Positions 42,274 to 52,026 of a DNA stretch of 64,000 nt are shown here, one piece after another. A program made the position numbers and the translations under genes. Positions within the stretch are counted from its first letter, which is position 1; each line of letters starts with the position of its first letter. The stretch lies in the NCBI GenBank assembly GCA_019429385.1, contig JAHYIS010000005.1, forward strand, positions 43,192 through 107,191. Direction: 5' to 3'. The notes beneath the pieces are model-generated. The model saw nothing but the letters and a program-made list of their open reading frames with translations. It was not told where the DNA came from and made no database searches. The stretch is from ANME-2 cluster archaeon (GTDB lineage: Archaea; Halobacteriota; Methanosarcinia; Methanosarcinales; Methanocomedenaceae).

Positions 42274-43431
42274 TTATTCCACAAACGGATTATCGTATTC
42301 AAGTATGGCCTGTGCTACCTCTTCCCTCATCAGGTCAGGAGGAGGCACCTGCCCGCTTTGCAGCAGGTCCCTCATTTTGGTACCGCTGAAATTCACGATC
42401 TCTTTATCCGAATGCGGGCAGGTCTTATCACTGGCAATGCTGGCACATTTCTTGCAGTAGAAGAAGGAGCGGAAGAAGATAGGCTGGATATCCAGGTCAT
42501 CGAACTCGTTGAATATCTCGTGGGCTGCAAAGGGATGGTAGTAATCACCGACACCTGCATGGTCCCGGCCTACTATGAAATGGGTACAACCGTAGTTTTT
42601 ACGTACAATAGCATGGAATATGGCTTCCCTTGGCCCGGCATAGCGCATCTCGGTCTGGAAAATACTCATAGCGGCCCTGTCATGAGGGAAGTAGTTGTCC
42701 AGCAAAGCAGTGTAAGAATCCAGTATCACATCATCCCTGAAATCCCCGCTCTTTTTCCTGCCGATAACGGGATTGATGAACAACCCGTCCGTAATGGTTA
42801 GTGCAGATTTCTGGACATATTCATGACCAAGGTGGGGGACGTTTCGGGTCTGGAAACCGGCCACGGTATTCCAGCCCTTTTCCCTGAACATTGCCCTTGT
42901 CTCTTCGGGTTTGAGGGCATATCTGGAATAAGGGGTCTCTATCTCGTTCAACAGGTCAATCTTCCCACCGAGCAGCCGTTCATTCATATTGTTGGTCAGT
43001 GCAACACCGGGATGTTTCGGGTCATTGGTACCGAAAACACTTGTGGAATGTGTATTGCGGTCAAACCCGAATATTTCCTCCACGTGCAGTATTGCCACCG
43101 GGAGTTCGTTATGGTCCAGCACTACATCATCCCCGGCTGAAATTTTCGCAGCGTCCTCAGGGGAGATGTCCAGCACGATGGGTATGGTCCAGGGCAATCC
43201 ATTTGCCAGCCGCTTTGATTCAAGCACGCTGTTATAATCTTCCTGCCCCAGGAACCCTTCCAGGGGACTGTACAATCCGCTGGCGATATTTTCAATTTCT
43301 TTTGCTCTATCAAAACTGATATGTATCGTTGGCATTCCAGGGATGCTTGTAAGCAGTTTGTCCCTTTCTTCGGTGTCGGGGACTCTGTTAATTAGTTTTC
43401 CACCGTGGGGTTTTATCTGACCAGTACTCAT
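42274..43431 (-). CDS. sat: ATP sulfurylase
   Basis: 385 residues; makes APS from ATP and sulfate (or the reverse). The nucleotide-binding motif is QTRNVPHLGHE (Q-T-R-N-x2-H-x2-H, with Val where Pro is usual), followed by GRDHAGVGDYYHPF and the C-terminal MRDLLQSG. Four Cys/His near the end (CKKCASIASDKTCPH) form the zinc site known in archaeal and thermophile enzymes. ATG 43431 has AGGAGC 7 nt upstream; a longer frame to 43518 is unlikely. No APS reductase or kinase is near, so it may serve assimilation, or supply APS from another locus. Confidence 0.95.
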   Translation of the reverse strand: MSTGQIKPHGGKLINRVPDTEERDKLLTSIPGMPTIHISFDRAKEIENIASGLYSPLEGFLGQEDYNSVLESKRLANGLPWTIPIVLDISPEDAAKISAGDDVVLDHNELPVAILHVEEIFGFDRNTHSTSVFGTNDPKHPGVALTNNMNERLLGGKIDLLNEIETPYSRYALKPEETRAMFREKGWNTVAGFQTRNVPHLGHEYVQKSALTITDGLFINPVIGRKKSGDFRDDVILDSYTALLDNYFPHDRAAMSIFQTEMRYAGPREAIFHAIVRKNYGCTHFIVGRDHAGVGDYYHPFAAHEIFNEFDDLDIQPIFFRSFFYCKKCASIASDKTCPHSDKEIVNFSGTKMRDLLQSGQVPPPDLMREEVAQAILEYDNPFVE

Positions 43432-43915
43432 AGTTATGCTCCTTTGTTTTGCCCTTAATTGGGTATTATTATATGTTATCTTTGGTTTTAAGGCAAAATC
43501 GGTAGAAATATGCTCCATTTATCCGCAAGATAGTATGAATATAAGGTGTATACTAAATTCAATTCAAGTATCAGCATAAAAACACGTAACCTTGAACTAC
43601 ATTCACTTCAATATCTTCAAGGAATCTTTCTTGAGAAAGGGCGTGGTATGAACGTAAAATGAAGTCTTTGCATATTGAATTTTCAATTATTTTTTGGCAC
43701 ACATTGAACCTAGCGACCAAATAGTATTGTATTGCGCGGTACCCGCAGGATAAATACGGATACCGCCTGACAAATTTTCGACCTATGCGGCGACAGATTT
43801 ATTTGTCTATCGCTTAATTTATATTTAGGGCTTCTTATTTATATATTTATTGTGTCTCTCTAAATAAGTTCTTGAATTTATGCACTTGCCCTATAAATAA
43901 TCATGATGAATCGGC
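43432..43915. other. Long gap between fdhD and sat with two hairpins
   Basis: About 480 nt without a gene. Two dyads follow one another: GCGGTA (43736-43741) with TACCGC (43761-43766), and GCGACAGA (43790-43797) with TCTATCGC (43806-43813), 7 of 8 pairs. The surrounding sequence is AT-rich. They might be part of a small RNA or of regulation upstream of sat. Confidence 0.4.
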
Positions 43916-44665
43916 TTAATCACCCAAACGCCAGTCATTGGCAAATACGGTCATGCACTCAGGTGTGGCAAATCCAACGAGACAAATACCTGTGCGCCTT
44001 GCAACCTCTATGCCACTATTCAGTGGTGCTGTCTTGGTAACCACCATCGGTATGCCTGCCCGCGCTGCCTTCAATACCATTCCCCCCGGCTGCCGGCCTG
44101 ACGAGAGGATGAAATGTTCACCTGGCACAATCCCGTCTATCAGGGCCTGCCCGACGACCTTATCAATTGCATTGTGCCGTCCTATGTCCACAGCACTGGC
44201 AATACACTCCCCATCCCGGTCTATGAGGCATGCCACATGAGTTCCCCTGGTAGAGCGGTATATCTCTGATTCGATGTAGTGCATCGAACTGCAGATAACC
44301 TCTGGTGAAAAATGCATCCCCGACTCCACTTTTACATTTTCATCATGCTCCCAGTTCACTCCTACGCACCCTGATGAGCGTATCTCGAACCACAATTCTA
44401 AATCATCATTTCCGGTAATGGTAGTAAAAATCCTGTTCTGGTCATCGATGTTTACGCCCGTTATATCGCAAGGAGCACCAACAATACCCTCGCATACAAG
44501 ATATCCTACCGCCAGCTGTTCCAGTTGTGCGGGAGAAGCCAGGATCGAGGCTATGTGTACATTGTTCGCATAGAGCTCGAAAGTCTCCTCAACTGCTACG
44601 GTAAAACTGGATTGCCAGGTCCGGTCTTTGTCTATTATGATGGTATCGTATTGTTTCCGGTACAT
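43916..44665 (-). CDS. fdhD: Formate dehydrogenase accessory sulfurtransferase FdhD
   Basis: 249 residues with the FdhD fold: VGYLVCEGIV, the region RSSGCVGV, VDIGRHNAIDKVVGQAL and SSGRQPGGMVLKAARAGIP, TKTAPLNSGIEVA. FdhD passes sulfur from a cysteine desulfurase to the molybdenum or tungsten cofactor of formate dehydrogenase. The Cys-x2-Cys loop of Escherichia coli FdhD is reduced here to a single Cys (SSGCVGV). No formate dehydrogenase gene is seen in the window. ATG 44665 is clear. Confidence 0.93.
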   Translation of the reverse strand: MYRKQYDTIIIDKDRTWQSSFTVAVEETFELYANNVHIASILASPAQLEQLAVGYLVCEGIVGAPCDITGVNIDDQNRIFTTITGNDDLELWFEIRSSGCVGVNWEHDENVKVESGMHFSPEVICSSMHYIESEIYRSTRGTHVACLIDRDGECIASAVDIGRHNAIDKVVGQALIDGIVPGEHFILSSGRQPGGMVLKAARAGIPMVVTKTAPLNSGIEVARRTGICLVGFATPECMTVFANDWRLGD

Positions 44666-44724
44666 GGTTCATTAAGGTTACATTTATCGCATGTTATATT
44701 TATGCAGTTTATACCATAAAGTGA

Positions 44725-45386
44725 TTGATTGTGAACGTATCTCTTGTACAGATGGATGTTGCATACTGCCAAAAACAGCACAACCTACAGCGTGCCCTGG
44801 AATTTACAGGAACGTGCGATGCAGATATGGTGGTTTTTCCCGAAGTATTCTCTACCGGTTTTTGTTATGACCATATAGACGAGATAGCTGAATCTGAGCC
44901 GTATCCCACTATTGAGATGTTGAAGTTGCGGGTACATACAAAAAGGTACATCCTTTTGGTAAAGAAAAGGATTACTTCACAGCCGGCGAATCCATTGAGC
45001 CTATCAGGACCTCACAGGGATCGGTAGGGCTTATGATATGCTATGATATCAGGTTCCCTGAGATGGCTCGAAAACTGGCACTTAACGGTGCAGATATCCT
45101 GGTGACCGTCGCCCAGTTCCCATCCCTGCGCCAGGAACACTGGGATGTGCTGGTACGGGCCCGGGCCATTGAGAACCAGGTACCACATGCTGCCTGCAAT
45201 CGTGTGGGTGCGGACCCCTCCAATGTGTTCGGGGGCGGGTCAGTGGTGGTGGATGGGTGGGGCAGGGTACTTGCAGATGCGGGTTCCATTGAGAAAATCG
45301 TTTCAACAAACGTGGATTTGGAAGAAAAGGTCAGGATCCGAAATGAGATCGCGTGTTATTCAGACCGGCGGGAAGAATTGTATTGA
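44725..45386 (+). pseudogene. Carbon-nitrogen hydrolase (nitrilase family), inactivated by internal deletion and frameshift
   Basis: The 5' part holds the catalytic Glu (VVFPEVFSTGF) and the 3' part the catalytic Cys (MICYDIRFPE). Between them, about 50 codons are missing: the frame passes directly from TIEMLKL to a stretch that, read one base off, gives GTYKKVHPFGKEKDY with the catalytic Lys and continues in frame into the Cys part. So one deletion removed a block and shifted the frame near 44930. The first frame ends at 45027, before the Cys segment. All three catalytic residues survive, so the loss is recent. It is divergent from fdhD. An assembly error would need the same deletion to be artificial. 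Confidence 0.85.
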
Positions 45387-45500
45387 GGTTCAAACCAGAA
45401 GCCAGAATTGCAGAATTACATTTAACCAGTATAACTGTATAGCAAGGCTTTTGTATCTACAACTTTCAATATATTATTGAATTATATTGAGTGTTATACT

Positions 45501-46175
45501 ATGATACGCCAGCGGTTTGTGCTTGATACCAGTGCTTTGACAGATTCCTCTACCAGGGAAGTGGAAGGATACAAAAACCTTTGTGAGGGGATAAGCGGGA
45601 TCCTCAATACAATTGCTGATGCACGCCTTTCTTTTGATATCAGCTGTTACGTGCCCTTTCCTTCGGTCTACAATGAACTGAAGGATTTTGCGAAAAATAA
45701 TGGATGTGGGGACGACGTTATTGCCAAGATAGATACCTGGCTGGTGAAAAAGACACCTGACCGGTATGAAGTTAAGATACCATCCAAGATATTCTATGAA
45801 TACGTTGACTACATGCGAACCCGTATCAACAAGGGAATGAACGTAGCAGAGGACGCCATCTGGGAAGCAGCCACTGAATGCCTTTTTACGACTTCCGAGG
45901 CCAAGGACAAAAAGAAGATAGAGTTGGAGATAGAACGTGATATCATTGGCAGTATCGTAGGCAAGTTCAGGGATAAATACCGAACAGCCCTGAGGTACGG
46001 TATCCTGGACAGCGCTCCTGATATCGACGTGCTGCTGCTGGCAAAGGAACTTGATGCTGCAGTAGTGGCATCTGACATGGGGGTGCAGAAATGGGCAGAA
46101 CAGCTGGGACTGCGTTTTGTTGAGGCACGGTCCTTCCCCGCTATAATGAGGGAATACCTGCACCATAAAAGATAG
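45501..46175 (+). CDS. HARP: protein-only RNase P homologue (RNA ligase partner, UPF0278)
   Basis: About 224 residues of the PIN_5 family once called RNA ligase partner protein. The PIN acids are seen in [10 protein letters not shown] (near the N terminus), [12 protein letters not shown], and [34 protein letters not shown] (several Asp in the C-terminal part). The family is Homologs of Aquifex RNase P, the smallest protein-only tRNA 5'-processing enzyme; archaeal members occur in addition to the RNA-based RNase P. ATG 45501 is preferred ([13 protein letters not shown]). A small membrane protein gene follows after 10 nt. Confidence 0.92.
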   Translation: MIRQRFVLDTSALTDSSTREVEGYKNLCEGISGILNTIADARLSFDISCYVPFPSVYNELKDFAKNNGCGDDVIAKIDTWLVKKTPDRYEVKIPSKIFYEYVDYMRTRINKGMNVAEDAIWEAATECLFTTSEAKDKKKIELEIERDIIGSIVGKFRDKYRTALRYGILDSAPDIDVLLLAKELDAAVVASDMGVQKWAEQLGLRFVEARSFPAIMREYLHHKR

Positions 46176-46185
46176 AAGGTAAATC

Positions 46186-46479
46186 ATGTATTTTACCATT
46201 TCAATAGCTGCTTTTGGGGTTGTGGCGTTCTTGACCCTGAGGGACATTCGCATATTCAGGCGTACCAAACTGGAATCATACAGACGCGGGGCAATGAAAG
46301 GGATGGCTGCTATGACACTGGCTCTTTTGGGTGTAATGGTTGTGCAGCAGAATCCTGAGTTGGGATTGCTGCTGGTACTGATCGGACTTTTTATTAATAA
46401 AAAGGGACGACGAGAGGATGTGTTCGGTGATGCAGGAACTGCTGAACGGTTCTTCGGGAAGACAAAATTAACGGATTGA
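46186..46479 (+). CDS. Small membrane protein, unknown
   Basis: 97 residues with three hydrophobic segments (about 2-20, 40-57, 62-76) and a basic/acidic tail (NKKGRREDVFGDAGTAERFFGK). It begins 10 nt after HARP and probably shares its transcript. No family recognised. Confidence 0.65.
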   Translation: MYFTISIAAFGVVAFLTLRDIRIFRRTKLESYRRGAMKGMAAMTLALLGVMVVQQNPELGLLLVLIGLFINKKGRREDVFGDAGTAERFFGKTKLTD

Positions 46480-46555
46480 ACGTTCCTGGTTCCTTCCTGT
46501 AGTTTTTCAGAATAATGGAATAGAATAATATAATTGCTATCATGTCCTAAGATAT

Positions 46556-47725
46556 ATGGGGTTATCCATGAAACATAGTCATGATAAAAGACGGGAATTT
46601 TCGAAAGGGCTTGAAGATGTTATTGCCAGTACTACCAGTATCGGTTGCCTGGACGGAAAGAAAGGTAGACTGGTGTACCGGGGATATGATATTGTTGACC
46701 TGGCAGAATATTCCTCGTTCGAAGAAACGGTTTTCCTGCTGTTATACGGCAAACTCCCAAACAGGACCGAACTTGGGATTTTCAATGACAAGCTCATCTC
46801 CCACAGGCTGGTTATGGATGAGGTGATAGACAGGCTTGCAGGAACCCCTTGCCCATGCCATCCCATGTCCTTGCTCCGCTCAGGCATATCACTCATGGAA
46901 TGTGTTGATGAGACCTGTCAGGTAACCCCGGATATTGAAGGTAGACGGGAAATGGGGATCAAACTTATTTCACAGATGCCTACATTAACGGCTGCCATTG
47001 CCAGGATACTGAACAATGAACAACCAGTACCACCTGACCCGGAACTGGGCCATGCCGCAAATTTTCTCTACATGCTAAAAGGTGAACGGGCTGAACCCCT
47101 GGCCGAGAAAATTATGGACGTTTCACTTATCCTGCATGCTGACCATGGCATGAACGCATCAACGTTTGCATGCCTTGTCGTAGCGGCAACGCTGAGCGAC
47201 ATTCATTCTGCCATTACTGCGGGAATATCTGCGTTGAAGGGGCCCCTCCATGGCGGCGCTAATGAAATGGTCATTAACATGCTCCTTGGACTCCATTCTG
47301 TGGAAGATGCGAACCGTTATGCGGATGAGGTTATTGCCAGCAAGAAGAAGTTGGTGGGATTCGGACACAGGGTGTACACTACTTTCGACCCGAGAGCAAA
47401 AATACTCCAGCGGTATGCAGAAGATATTTCCCGTATTACAGGGAACGAGCAATTGTTCAAGATAGCCATGACCATTGAAAAACGAGGCATGAAGGCCTAT
47501 GGAAAGAAGGGGGTCTGCCCAAATATTGATTTCTATTCAGGTCTGGTCTATCACTGTCTGGGCATCCGGAGCGATATGTTCACTCCAATATTTGCAGTAA
47601 GCCGGACTGCAGGATGGGTTGCCAGGATAGTAGAATACCTTGAGGATAATCGCATATTCCGCCCCAGGGCATTGTACGTGGGACCTGTGGGGATGAGTTA
47701 TGTACCCATTGACGAAAGGAAATGA
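46556..47725 (+). CDS. Citrate synthase
   Basis: About 389 residues of the citrate synthase family, dimeric short form. Catalytic residues lie in LHADHGMNAS (His), GPLHGGANE (His) and GFGHRVYTTFDPRA (His and Asp, joined by the R of CoA binding). The substrate-site FAVSRTAGWVARIVEY is also present. It condenses acetyl-CoA with oxaloacetate. No other citric-acid-cycle enzyme is in the window, so the gene supports the partial cycle for 2-oxoglutarate. Starts are ATG 46556 or ATG 46568. Confidence 0.96.
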   Translation: MGLSMKHSHDKRREFSKGLEDVIASTTSIGCLDGKKGRLVYRGYDIVDLAEYSSFEETVFLLLYGKLPNRTELGIFNDKLISHRLVMDEVIDRLAGTPCPCHPMSLLRSGISLMECVDETCQVTPDIEGRREMGIKLISQMPTLTAAIARILNNEQPVPPDPELGHAANFLYMLKGERAEPLAEKIMDVSLILHADHGMNASTFACLVVAATLSDIHSAITAGISALKGPLHGGANEMVINMLLGLHSVEDANRYADEVIASKKKLVGFGHRVYTTFDPRAKILQRYAEDISRITGNEQLFKIAMTIEKRGMKAYGKKGVCPNIDFYSGLVYHCLGIRSDMFTPIFAVSRTAGWVARIVEYLEDNRIFRPRALYVGPVGMSYVPIDERK

Positions 47726-47757
47726 CCCATCCGGACTCGACGCATAATTATAGTAAA

Positions 47758-49890
47758 CTACATAGGACTAAATGCCACTTCAGCCATTACAGCGGCCCTT
47801 ACCAGTTTTATCTCATTATACAGGCAATCATCACCCAGTTTCTCCTTAATTGGAGACAGGTATTCGGGCCCGACATCTGATATTGCCTGCTTGATTGCCT
47901 GCTGCTTTTGTACATCTACCCACTCGTCTATGGAATCGATCTCACCTGCGAGCACGAGTTTCTCTATATGGGCAATAATAGTGCCGGCACTAAGGTTCCT
48001 GGCATTCGCAATCTGTTGTAAGGTCAGACCCTTTCGGTATTGGTCGAGAGTTTCCTTGTGTGTGGCAGATAAACTACCCTGTCCGGCCCGGGATGGACTC
48101 TTGCTTTGTCCAGGATGTTCCTGAAGGTGGGCGGCGATCTCTGATAAGAATGCATCGCCGTATTTAATCAATTTATTCTCGCCCACACCTGTTATGTCCA
48201 GAAACTCCTGGTGCGTCCTGGGTACCTTTGAAGCCATCTCCTTCAGGCTGGAATCTGAAAAAATAATATATGGTGGCAGGTTTTTCCTGTCGGCCAGTGT
48301 TTTTCTTAACATCCTTAACCTGTTAAAAAGCCCTGTTTCGATAGGCGCATTCTCCTGCGTTTGTATTACTACAACCTCTTCTACAGGTTTCGCCAATGTT
48401 ACTTCCCGTTGTCCATTAAGTACACCCCTGCTGTTTTGGTTCAAGGTGAGTACAGGATATTTTGCACCTTCAACGCATAACAACCCGAGTTGAATCAGTT
48501 CCCTTGTAATGGCTTGCCATTGTGGTTTGGAATATTCAGCCCCCATTCCATGACTTTTCAGCATGTTGTGGCGTTTTGCAGTAATTTTCTTATTCTTTGA
48601 GCCTATCAATACATCGATCACATGATTCATCCCGAACCGCTGGTCAAGTTCATCTATACAGGCCAGTAACCTTTGTGCGGTCACGGTACCATCGAAGGTT
48701 TCCCTGGGTGAAACACAGACATCGCATTTACCGCAATTTCGCCCTGATGGTTTCTCACCAAAATAACTGAGCAATATTTGCCTGCGACAGGTATTGCTCT
48801 CACAGTAACTGGTCATGGCCCTGAGCTGTGCCATTGCAGTATCCTGTTCTTTCTTGCTCGTTTTCTTGTTGATGAAATATTCTATCTTATACCGGTCCCC
48901 ATGACTGAAGAACAGGATGCAGTCACACTCCAGACCATCCCGGCCGCCCCGCCCGGTTTCCTGGTAGTAACCTTCAAGGTTCTTTGGCAGGTCATGATGT
49001 ATAACAAAGCGCACGTTGGGTTTGTCAATACCCATACCAAAAGCGATGGTTGCAACAATGATATCAGTATCATCTTTTATGAAACATTCCTGGTTTTTGG
49101 ACCGCTGGATATCGGACAAACCTGCATGGTACGGCAGGGCCCGAAAACCGCTCCGCTGAAGCTTTGCTGTCAGTGTATCCACACTATTACGGCTCTGGCA
49201 GTAGATAATACCGGAATTGCCCCTGTGCTTTTTCAGGAATCCGAGTAATTGAGCATAGGTATCTTTTTTGGGCCATACCTGGTAGAACAGGTTCGGCCGA
49301 TCAAAACCGGCCACATAGGTATTGAATCCATCCATGTTCAGTTGCGTTGTGATATCTTCCTGTACTTTTGTTGTTGCAGTTGCTGTCAGTGCGATTATTG
49401 GAACATCCGGGAATCGTGACCTTAATGTCCTGATCCTGCGATATTCAGGTCTGAAATCATGCCCCCATTCCGAAATACAATGAGCCTCATCAACAGCGAA
49501 CAGGCTGACCTTCACCTGTTTCAATAATCCAAGTGTATGTGACATCAAAAGCCGCTCTGGTGCCACATACAGTATTTTTATCTGGTTAATGAGGATAGCA
49601 GATGTGACCTCTGATACCTCCTGAGGGGATTGAGTGCTGTTGAGATATGCTGCAGCTATGCCATTTGACCTCAGACTATCTACCTGGTCCTTCATCAGTG
49701 AAATGAGCGGTGAAATTACCACGGTCAACCCTTCCATGAGGAGGGCAGGAAGCTGGAAACAGAGCGATTTTCCGCCCCCCGTAGGCATCAATACAAATGT
49801 GTCTTTATTCTCAAGGACATCCCTGATAATGTCCTCCTGAAGGGGGCGAAATCCTGTATAGCCAAAGTATTTCTGAAGTGTCTGGTGCAT
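47758..49890 (-). CDS. recQ: ATP-dependent DNA helicase RecQ
   Basis: About 710 residues. Helicase core: LMPTGGGKSLCFQLPAL (motif I), VISPLISLMKDQ, VDEAHCISEWGHDFR (DEAH plus aromatic loop), ALTATAT, YCQSRNSVD, FGMGIDKPNVRFVIHHDLPKNLEGYYQETGRGGRD (motifs V and VI, central residues). Then comes the RQC zinc site (CRRQILLSYFGE...CGKCDVC), and the HRDC domain (FNRLRMLRKTLADRKNLPPYIIFSDSSLKEMA-like). A C-terminal helix-turn-helix domain follows. ATG 49890 fits the usual start next to YFGYTGFRPLQ; ATG 49905 is also in frame. It is a bacterial-type gene in an archaeon. Confidence 0.96.
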   Translation of the reverse strand: MHQTLQKYFGYTGFRPLQEDIIRDVLENKDTFVLMPTGGGKSLCFQLPALLMEGLTVVISPLISLMKDQVDSLRSNGIAAAYLNSTQSPQEVSEVTSAILINQIKILYVAPERLLMSHTLGLLKQVKVSLFAVDEAHCISEWGHDFRPEYRRIRTLRSRFPDVPIIALTATATTKVQEDITTQLNMDGFNTYVAGFDRPNLFYQVWPKKDTYAQLLGFLKKHRGNSGIIYCQSRNSVDTLTAKLQRSGFRALPYHAGLSDIQRSKNQECFIKDDTDIIVATIAFGMGIDKPNVRFVIHHDLPKNLEGYYQETGRGGRDGLECDCILFFSHGDRYKIEYFINKKTSKKEQDTAMAQLRAMTSYCESNTCRRQILLSYFGEKPSGRNCGKCDVCVSPRETFDGTVTAQRLLACIDELDQRFGMNHVIDVLIGSKNKKITAKRHNMLKSHGMGAEYSKPQWQAITRELIQLGLLCVEGAKYPVLTLNQNSRGVLNGQREVTLAKPVEEVVVIQTQENAPIETGLFNRLRMLRKTLADRKNLPPYIIFSDSSLKEMASKVPRTHQEFLDITGVGENKLIKYGDAFLSEIAAHLQEHPGQSKSPSRAGQGSLSATHKETLDQYRKGLTLQQIANARNLSAGTIIAHIEKLVLAGEIDSIDEWVDVQKQQAIKQAISDVGPEYLSPIKEKLGDDCLYNEIKLVRAAVMAEVAFSPM

Positions 49891-50000
49891 ATTGATACCA
49901 TGCATTGCTTATCATGACGCTGATAAGTATTATTGGTCGATAGTTCCAATATGTATTAACCCGATATAATCTTCAGCCTAGCGGGGTGAAAGTAATACGC

Positions 50001-50918
50001 CTAACATAATTCTCCTTTTGCCACCATGATAACTTTTCCGCCAACATCCACATCTATTGTTGTGCCATTACTGATCGCCCGCAAATAGAGTAACGATGGG
50101 CGTCCTATTTCACATCCCTGTTCTACACGGATATCTACATGGTCGTCACCGAAATATCGGTATTTCTCCAGATATGCGGCCAGGCACCCGTTACCACTGC
50201 CGGTAGCCGGGTCTTCAGGAATGCCATAATAGTCAACATAAACCCTGACATTCAGGTCATTTTCCAGGGAATATGTTTCAGGACAAAAGAGAAGTACGGC
50301 CTTTGCCCTGGTATCCCTTATCACCTGGAAGAAGATGTCAAGTTTTACCTTGCTGTTCTTCAGGGCTTCAAGTTTCTTTAACGGTACTATGATGAAAGGC
50401 AGTCCGGTGGATACTTCCTGGATAGAATACCTCTCATCAATATCACGTGGACCCAGGTTCAACGATTCGGATATGAGAACTGGATCGAACATATGGCCGA
50501 ATTCAGGCTGGTTCTGGTTCATCCACATAATCCCTGGCTCACGGTCCTTATAATTGAACCTGACCGGGATCTTGCCAACCTCCAGGTTCAGGTACAGTAT
50601 TTCGATAGGGTCTTTGATGATCTCCTGCTGAATAACATATGCCGTGCCCAGGGTGGGATGACCCGCAAAAGGCACCTCTTCTGCCGGAGTGAATATGCGT
50701 ACATCATACCCGCCATTTCCGGGATTTCCAGACAGAATAAATGCGGTCTCGGAATAGTTCATTTCTCTAGCAATAAGCTGCATCTCACGTCCGGTAATAT
50801 CTCTTGCATCTGTGACAACAGCCAGCTGGTTCCCTGCATATTTCCTCTCGGCGAATACATCCACGATATAGAATTTACGGCTTCCCAATCCTATCCTCTC
50901 CATAAGTTCCCGTAACAC
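50001..50918 (-). CDS. PhzF-family isomerase/epimerase-like protein
   Basis: 305 residues with two related halves of the diaminopimelate-epimerase fold. The N half starts VDVFAERKYAGNQLAVV, followed by MNYSETAFIL, which has the catalytic Glu of PhzF, and PAEEVPFAGHPTLGTAYV. The C half has EDPATGSGNGCLAAYL. PhzF acts in phenazine synthesis, but most homologues have unknown substrates. No phenazine genes are near. GTG 50918 and ATG 50903 are possible starts. Confidence 0.9.
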   Translation of the reverse strand: MLRELMERIGLGSRKFYIVDVFAERKYAGNQLAVVTDARDITGREMQLIAREMNYSETAFILSGNPGNGGYDVRIFTPAEEVPFAGHPTLGTAYVIQQEIIKDPIEILYLNLEVGKIPVRFNYKDREPGIMWMNQNQPEFGHMFDPVLISESLNLGPRDIDERYSIQEVSTGLPFIIVPLKKLEALKNSKVKLDIFFQVIRDTRAKAVLLFCPETYSLENDLNVRVYVDYYGIPEDPATGSGNGCLAAYLEKYRYFGDDHVDIRVEQGCEIGRPSLLYLRAISNGTTIDVDVGGKVIMVAKGELC

Positions 50919-51021
50919 TTGATCCCTTATTAATGTTTTAGCACAGTTATCTTAAAACAGGGTTCCTTCAGAAAAGGTAAAATAGTGAAAGCGAGTAGTA
51001 AGAGCACCAGAACCCTTTTTT

Positions 51022-51096
51022 GGGGCCGTAGGGTAGCCTGGACCATCCTGCAAGGCTGGGGGTCTTGCGACCGGAGTTCAAATCTCCGCGGCCCCA
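51022..51096 (+). tRNA. tRNA-Pro (anticodon GGG)
   Basis: 75 nt. Acceptor GGGGCCG pairs with CGGCCCC and ends in discriminator A. The anticodon loop CTGGGGG has GGG at 51058-51060; the stem CAAGG/TCTTG has one G-T pair. The T arm is CGGAG-TTCAAAT-CTCCG. No intron, no encoded CCA. Confidence 0.93.
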
Positions 51097-51256
51097 TGAA
51101 TTCCAATAATTGCATTTGCATACTGTTTGGATAGGGTAGAAGTCAAGCTGAAACATTCTTCTTTCCTTCAGGTTACAATATTTGACGTGTCTGTGTTTAA
51201 AATGTTTTGAAAGTTTTACGCACTTATAAAACACCTGCACAAAAAAATAAGGAGAA

Positions 51257-51335
51257 TTGTAGAGGAATAAAAAAGATATGATTTTTATTCATCATAAGAT
51301 TGGATTGGATTGGATTGGATTACATTCCTCTACAA
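51257..51335. repeat. 12-bp perfect inverted repeat enclosing a GGATT pentanucleotide run
   Basis: TTGTAGAGGAAT (51257-51268) and ATTCCTCTACAA (51324-51335) flank 55 nt that include four to five copies of TGGAT (51299-51321). The whole 79-bp unit could fold as a long hairpin or be a very small transposon-derived element. It lies in the 326-nt gap between tRNA-Pro and the membrane-protein genes, which holds nothing else of note. Confidence 0.55.
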
Positions 51336-51422
51336 CCATTACTATGTCTTGAGTTAATAAAGCATTTTTCCAAAGTTACACCATTTTTTACCCAAATTCA
51401 TACCCAAATATTGCCCAAATAT

Positions 51423-51728
51423 TTATTTACGGGCTAAATATAAAAATATGCTCAACGCTATCAATTCAAGAAAATCAGGGATAAGGGAAATATTGATGAT
51501 CTTATGCCCGATTATAGGACTTGCGTGAACATCCCCTAATGACAGAAATGGCAGTACCAGCCATGCATGTACAATATTTTCCAGCAATAGCAATAAAGAG
51601 AACAACAACAACCCTAACACAAACTCGGATTTAACTTCCTTATAAATTCCATAAAATGTTTCAATTAAAAGTATAAGGATGATGATATTACATATTTCAA
51701 CAAAATACAGTAAATCGATCTGTGCTAT
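51423..51728 (-). CDS. Small membrane protein, copy 1, without a normal start codon (DUF7521-like)
   Basis: Conceptually 101 residues when read from ATA 51728, matching copy 2 (52027-52335) along its full length: ICNIIIL / VCNIIIL, YGIYKEVKSEFVLGLLLF / YHIYKNIRSDFTLGLLLF, and ISLIPDFLELIALSIFLYLARK / ISLIPDILELIALSIFLYLSRK. The ribosome site AAGGAGAGATAAA is kept in both, but the ATG of copy 2 is ATA here. An internal GTG at 51620 would give only 65 residues. So it is either read from ATA or has lost its start. Three to four helices. Confidence 0.65.
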   Translation of the reverse strand: MAQIDLLYFVEICNIIILILLIETFYGIYKEVKSEFVLGLLLFSLLLLLENIVHAWLVLPFLSLGDVHASPIIGHKIINISLIPDFLELIALSIFLYLARK

Positions 51729-52026
51729 AGTTTATCTCTCCTTAGATTTACTACATACCGTTTTCTATCCCATAAGTATATTATTATTTATATATTACAA
51801 TATTTAAATCCGACACTGTCCCATTTTCCAGTTATTTTTAGATATCGACTTTAGGTAAAATCTGTGTAATCGGTGTCTGAAAAATAAATAGAGACTGATT
51901 TCACTGATGTGTAGTTGTATCTGTATTTGACGTATTCGTTTGAATAACTGGATTTTGGCATTGTGTCTTTAAATCCGTTTGCCAAATTCTGTACAAAATT
52001 ACACCCAAATTGTCAATCATTCCCGA

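Noticed and set aside
45474..46268. 264-codon frame antisense to HARP and the small membrane gene
   Set aside because: Spans two real genes on the other strand and lacks a start signal.
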